From positions 1-38,440 of the IMG/VR virus record IMGVR_UViG_3300036045_000036: a stretch of DNA of 38,440 bases, one strand, 5' to 3'. Origin of the DNA: a virus. Under the pieces are notes generated by a model. It was not told where the DNA came from and did no database searches. It worked only from the letters and a program-made list of their open reading frames with translations. Below, piece after piece: positions 36,401 to 38,440 of this stretch. Made by a program: the position numbers and the translations under genes. How positions within the stretch are numbered: position 1 is the first letter of the stretch; every line of letters begins with the position of its first letter.

Positions 36401-36561
36401 AGGCTGGCATTGAAGGCGGCGCGCTCGGCCCGCTCGGCGCGGCGGCGCTCGCGCTGGCCCAGCGCGGCCGAGGCCGCCAGCGCCACGATGCTGCCGACGA
36501 TCTGCGAGCCGGCGAGCGCGGCCACCCCGTAGGCGACGACCGCGGGAATGATGGCCGGCAT
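33487..36561 (-). CDS. Tail tip attachment / host specificity protein, gpJ-like
   Basis: 1024 residues. The N-terminus has a helix with hydrophobic Ala/Val segments (VVAYGVAALAGSQIVGSIVAL), then VTVKGGVNPRPIVYGRTRVGGQIV, typical of gpJ/HK97 gp24-like tail tip proteins. The middle carries the phage-tail_3-like core (RYTVNGVISTGDDRLANLEKFAQAMAG, WQVGDMVSVTLARYGF, RILERGFSVEGG) and fibronectin-III-like parts (ITGITSAQWLYKAGDG, YLIRVRAVNSAGYASAWS). Residues about 670-1000 are beta-rich and probably contain the receptor-binding region (RNYDNGTAWNIGRGGMWFF, SGWYQFIYQRVPAQPG). It forms the tail tip hub and contacts the host. Confidence 0.9.
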   Translation of the reverse strand: MPAIIPAVVAYGVAALAGSQIVGSIVALAASAALGQRERRRAERAERAAFNASLRDQVVTVKGGVNPRPIVYGRTRVGGQIVYAESFGAVKEKLLMVIALAHGEIDAVETVYFNDVPLTIDGSDNVATAPYAWSGVQSPVQVATVPGSPHQITLTSPPAGDLIVQDITFGTGGGDAGAPPVLVAGSDYSVSGFTVTFNAAHVGKVVQISYTSNVSGSYAKVWRYTGAPGQDISSLMGVLGAPSWTASDQCQGMAALVVLLTFGENVWPTGVPNITAVVRGRRCYDPRNASTVWTQNAALCARDYLRFQYGVNVADAKLDDAGATNASANICDEDVQLTATPTYQDRYTVNGVISTGDDRLANLEKFAQAMAGSINYSAGKWRIRAGAYTAPALTLSENTLADGDVQIVPYASRRSLINGAKATYINADAGYIEDQAPEWSNAGYIADDGDVALTTALTLPLVTDHHRAQRLSKFAVTRSREQLTLRCRCNFSTYAWQVGDMVSVTLARYGFSAKPFRILERGFSVEGGMAFTLREEPNGLYDWNLGEASVLTGAGNTTLPSPTQVGAPTITGITSAQWLYKAGDGTFVARIRVAVTPPADDYVLKGGKLQLQYKRGDWTGDWAMIEADGAATQIWIDPAFDAQNYLIRVRAVNSAGYASAWSAPQVHVCQGRPGQIVNLLTNSDWTEDLGLGGALFPDTRALRGWGQAGVGTINIGRNYDNGTAWNIGRGGMWFFQAGSTSGWYQFIYQRVPAQPGATYEASVAVSPHRCAARMYLRWVDSSFNYISDAMGGPDSIDAGAGVIGGAYDAANHPRLWRSGTAPAGTAYIEVICLKDNTTSGQPDSYAFFSRAMLCVAPAGVTKETATPWVDDGLNTVDGQLHSTYKQAIGDASYIVTTANTIGGIVFTAPVTGVVRAAVTGRFRGWFYGDPIYIGRGRYWMRVAINYATVFDSARCSLQGLEPAGGGYAYYCSEQSIEHIFAVQAGQIVQVLVFGEPDVGLDPGMNVYQIYTKGATVVAELTRKV

Positions 36562-36564
36562 GCG

Positions 36565-36996
36565 CTACACCCGCCACGCCGCCCGGGCAGCGGTCATCGG
36601 CACGAAAGCGAGCCCGGAAGCGCCGGGCCCGCAGGCTTCGGCGCCCACGCACACGGCCAGGCTCTCGCGGCCGTTGATCTCCACCAGCACCACGTCGCCG
36701 CGCTGGGCATAGGCCACGTCGCAGGCGGCGAGCTGGTCCCAGTCCTGCACCAGCTGGCCCAGCCCGCTGCCCTGCATGAACTCCAGCGCGCCGCGCGCGT
36801 CGGTGTAAGCGAGCCGTTCGGCCAGTGCGTCGGTGGCTGGATCCAGGTCTTCGCGCGCCAGCTGCACCCAGCCGAGCGCGAACCGCGCGCAGTCGTGCTG
36901 GCCCCAGGTGAACGGCGTGTCGCGGTGCCGCTCCACGTACACCGCAAGCAGCAGCTGCCAGTCGGGCCGGCGCAGGCCGGAACCGTTGAGTTTCAT
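36565..36996 (-). CDS. NlpC/P60-like tail assembly protein, gpK-like (DUF6950 type)
   Basis: 143 residues from the ATG at 36996, 8 bases after the previous stop; a GTG at 37035 is the alternative. The signature RRPDWQLLLAVYVERHRDTPFTWG...DCARFALGW has the conserved W-G-x-x-D-C with candidate catalytic Cys36, then a Tyr-Ala-Arg stretch and GDVVLVEINGRESLAVCVG, the second half of the papain-like fold. Proteins of this slot sit between L- and J-like genes. lambda K shares the NlpC/P60 fold and cuts peptidoglycan or processes the tail tip. The catalytic His is not obvious, so activity is uncertain. Confidence 0.78.
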   Translation of the reverse strand: MKLNGSGLRRPDWQLLLAVYVERHRDTPFTWGQHDCARFALGWVQLAREDLDPATDALAERLAYTDARGALEFMQGSGLGQLVQDWDQLAACDVAYAQRGDVVLVEINGRESLAVCVGAEACGPGASGLAFVPMTAARAAWRV

Positions 36997-37004
36997 CGGA
37001 GGGA

Positions 37005-37589
37005 TCAGCGCTTGAAGAAGTCGGCCGCCGGCCACACGATCTGCCGGTCGGTCAGTTGCTTGGCGAAACGCAGGCCGGTATCACCGGGATACAGGCGCTG
37101 CTGGTCTTCGTCGGTCCAGAAAAGCGGCGCCGGGCGCGCGAAGTCAAACAGCTCGTTCTCGGCCGTGACGCGGATAGTGGCCGCGCCGCTGCGCGCCTCG
37201 TCGACCACCGCCATGGTGTCGATCAGGCCAGACCACTCCAGCACCGGGTCGGCCAGCAGCGCGTGCTGCGGCAGGTTCAGGAACCCGACGTACACGTTGA
37301 CCACGCGCCGCTGGTATTTCTCGCCGAGCGCGGTGGCGATCATCGAGGTCGGCACGCCGGACAGCGTGAACGCGAGGCCGGTCACCTCGCTGCCTTCGGC
37401 TTCGCGCACTTCCTCGACCGTGCCCAGGTTGCCCAGGCCGGTCCAGGTGTAGGAGTTCCACTGGATGCTGTAGGGCGCCGAGCACACGCGCATCGGCGCG
37501 GCGTCGAACATCATCTCGACGAACAGCACCAGGCCGACGGCCGGCTGCGTGAGCGCGGTGGCGACGGCGCCGGTGACGGAGCGGGTCAC
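37005..37589 (-). CDS. Minor tail protein, gpL-like
   Basis: 194 residues. VGLVLFVEMMFDAAPMRVCSAPYSI begins a beta domain; NSYTWTGLGNLGTVEEVREAEGSEV and LTFTLSG-like LAFTLSGVPTSM, then VNVYVGFLN, LEWSGLIDTMAVVDEARSG and YPGDTGLRFAKQLTDRQIVWP are conserved in the family that precedes DUF6950 genes. It corresponds in place to lambda L, part of the tail tip hub. No iron-sulphur Cys cluster is visible: only one Cys is seen. The stop is followed by 8 bases before the K-like ATG; its own start overlaps the M-like stop. Confidence 0.75.
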   Translation of the reverse strand: MTRSVTGAVATALTQPAVGLVLFVEMMFDAAPMRVCSAPYSIQWNSYTWTGLGNLGTVEEVREAEGSEVTGLAFTLSGVPTSMIATALGEKYQRRVVNVYVGFLNLPQHALLADPVLEWSGLIDTMAVVDEARSGAATIRVTAENELFDFARPAPLFWTDEDQQRLYPGDTGLRFAKQLTDRQIVWPAADFFKR

Positions 37590-38197
37590 GAGAACACCTC
37601 GATGGCGTCGAACGCCAGCCCGCCGAAGCGCGGCGCGCGGTACTCGATGCGCCAGGACGGATCGACCGGCATGAACTGCGCGGTGGGCTTGTCCCAGACG
37701 ACGGAGGCGCCGGCGGAGATCTGGGCGCGGAAGGGAGGCTCGATCGGCAGCCCGGTGACGTTGCCGGAGCCGTCCGAAGCGGTGAACTGCGTCACCACCT
37801 TCAGCTCCCCGCCGATGGCGAGCTTGTCACCCGCCCGCAGGAACGCTGACGGCGTGGCGCCGCTGATGTTCACGGTCACCGCGCCGGCAGCCGTGGTGCC
37901 GCTGGTCACCATCGTGCCGCGCATGGTGCCCATAGGCCGCGGGTTGATGAGGTCGTGAGTCGTGAAGCGATTGCTGCCGCCGCGCAGCTGCGCCATGAAC
38001 GCCTCCATCAGCCCGCGCTCCTCGCGCGTGAGGCCGTCCATGCGCAGGGAGAAGGCCCAGCGCGCGCCGGGCAGGTCGGCCACCTGCGTGGTGCCGGACA
38101 GCGGCGAGGTGAAGCTGCGCACGTTCGGCACCTGGCCGAACTGCCACTCCGTGAACGGAATGGCGCGGGTAAACGTCGGGAAGGCGTAGGTCGTCAT
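37586..38197 (-). CDS. Minor tail protein, gpM-like
   Basis: 203 residues. FPTFTRAIPFTEWQFGQVPNV, then LPGARWAFSLRMDGLTREERGLMEAFMAQLRGGSNRF contains the strand-helix pattern of distal tail proteins directly behind tape measure genes. A beta region follows (VTVNISGATPSAFLRAGDKLAIGGEL), ending YRAPRFGGLAFDAIEVFS. The ATG at 38197 overlaps the tape measure stop (ATGA), which ties this gene to the tail operon across the window junction. It starts tail assembly at the tip in the lambda scheme. Confidence 0.78.
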   Translation of the reverse strand: MTTYAFPTFTRAIPFTEWQFGQVPNVRSFTSPLSGTTQVADLPGARWAFSLRMDGLTREERGLMEAFMAQLRGGSNRFTTHDLINPRPMGTMRGTMVTSGTTAAGAVTVNISGATPSAFLRAGDKLAIGGELKVVTQFTASDGSGNVTGLPIEPPFRAQISAGASVVWDKPTAQFMPVDPSWRIEYRAPRFGGLAFDAIEVFS

Positions 38198-38440
38198 CCT
38201 GCGAGCACCCCACTGCCGCCGCGCGCGACGTTGTCCCAGCTCTGCGCCAGGCCGGCGCGCACGCCGGTTTCGACGTAGCTGGAGATGCGCGCACGGTCGA
38301 CCGCGCCGTCGATGTAGTTGGTGATGAACACCTGCCCGCCGCCCGCCGCGGCGCCGGGCGCGCCGGCGCCACCGGACGCGCCGCCGCCCGTGAAGAAGCC
38401 GCTCACCGCGCCGCCGATCTGCTTGAAGATGTCGCCAAAC
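38194..38440 (-). CDS. Tape measure protein, C-terminal part (enters from right edge)
   Basis: 81 codons from the edge: FGDIFKQIGGAVSGFFTGGG..., a Gly/Ala-rich run, then FITNYIDGAVDRARISSYVETGVRAGLAQSWDN and a short end. An amphipathic helix like AVSGFFTGG followed by a small conserved C-terminal segment is usual for lambda-like tape measures. It is followed by the M-like gene with an ATGA overlap, exactly where the tape measure should end. The N-terminal part is at 1-1471. The GTG at 38406 that could start this frame is not a plausible gene start. Confidence 0.85.
   Translation of the reverse strand, partial: FGDIFKQIGGAVSGFFTGGGASGGAGAPGAAAGGGQVFITNYIDGAVDRARISSYVETGVRAGLAQSWDNVARGGSGVLAG

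Noticed and set aside
34126-37452. Plus-strand open frame of over 1100 codons
   Set aside because: Exactly antisense to the J-, K- and L-like genes, with His/Arg/Val-rich low-complexity translation typical of reverse-strand shadows.
1-38440. CRISPR array, reverse transcriptase/DGR, toxin-antitoxin pair, complete tRNA genes
   Set aside because: No regularly spaced repeats, no reverse transcriptase motifs or template/variable repeats and no full tRNA were found. The YdaS-like gene lacks a YdaT-like partner and is better read as Cro-like.
1-38440. Exact circular closure by simply joining the two ends
   Set aside because: The tape measure frames are off by one base when joined directly, and no terminal overlap between the two ends is visible.

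Overview
The window is almost the whole genome of a temperate, lambda-like siphovirus of a GC-rich proteobacterial host (beta- or gammaproteobacterium is likely; this rests on base composition, the gene families and a tRNA-Leu fragment beside the integrase). Both ends of the window fall inside one gene, the tape measure gene: its N-terminal part runs off the left edge and its C-terminal part enters from the right edge, both on the minus strand. The window is therefore best read as a circularly permuted genome opened inside that gene. The two reading frames do not join exactly (one base short, or a gap of 3n+1 bases).

Read in the direction of transcription (minus strand, leftward), the late operon starts next to an antiterminator-like gene (21907-22362) and a strong hairpin terminator (21751-21787). 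It continues with a gpZ-like gene, the terminase subunits (18191-20835), a cassette of putative virion-surface proteins (11472-18134), a gpW-like connector, the portal, three decoration-like proteins, a fused protease-capsid protein, a methyltransferase/glycosyltransferase fusion, the FII-, U- and V-like connector and tail proteins, a tail chaperone pair with a canonical -1 slippery site, and the tape measure gene. Past the window junction it continues with M-, L-, K- and J-like tail tip genes (33487-38197) and then the lysis genes: a one-TM protein, holin, M15 endolysin with an in-frame amber codon, and Rz/Rz1. Four accessory genes follow (metallopeptidase, HTH protein, metallophosphoesterase, Ig-like protein), and a terminator at 28625-28669 closes the operon.

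The control region lies at 21.9-28.5 kb. A YdaS/Cro-like gene and a CI-like repressor diverge at 24.6 kb. A 34-bp promoter/operator there is repeated, with 29 of 34 bases identical, at 25455-25488. One copy faces the leftward early operon (ydaS, HTH proteins, replication-type protein, antiterminator). The other faces a rightward operon of overlapping small genes, a membrane/beta-barrel-type protein, an excisionase-like protein and a tyrosine integrase. This reproduces lambda PR/PL logic. Just after the integrase lies the 5' half of a tRNA-Leu(CAA) gene, flanked at nearly equal distances by an exact 19-bp repeat: a probable attP with arm sites.

The most unusual content is the virion-surface equipment. 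Four different proteins share an alanine-rich repeat of about 20 residues, on its own or attached to different cargo domains. A cupin, a beta-propeller and a large lyase-like protein sit between terminase and portal, where lambda has nothing comparable. A methyltransferase-GT9 fusion is translationally coupled to the head-tail genes.
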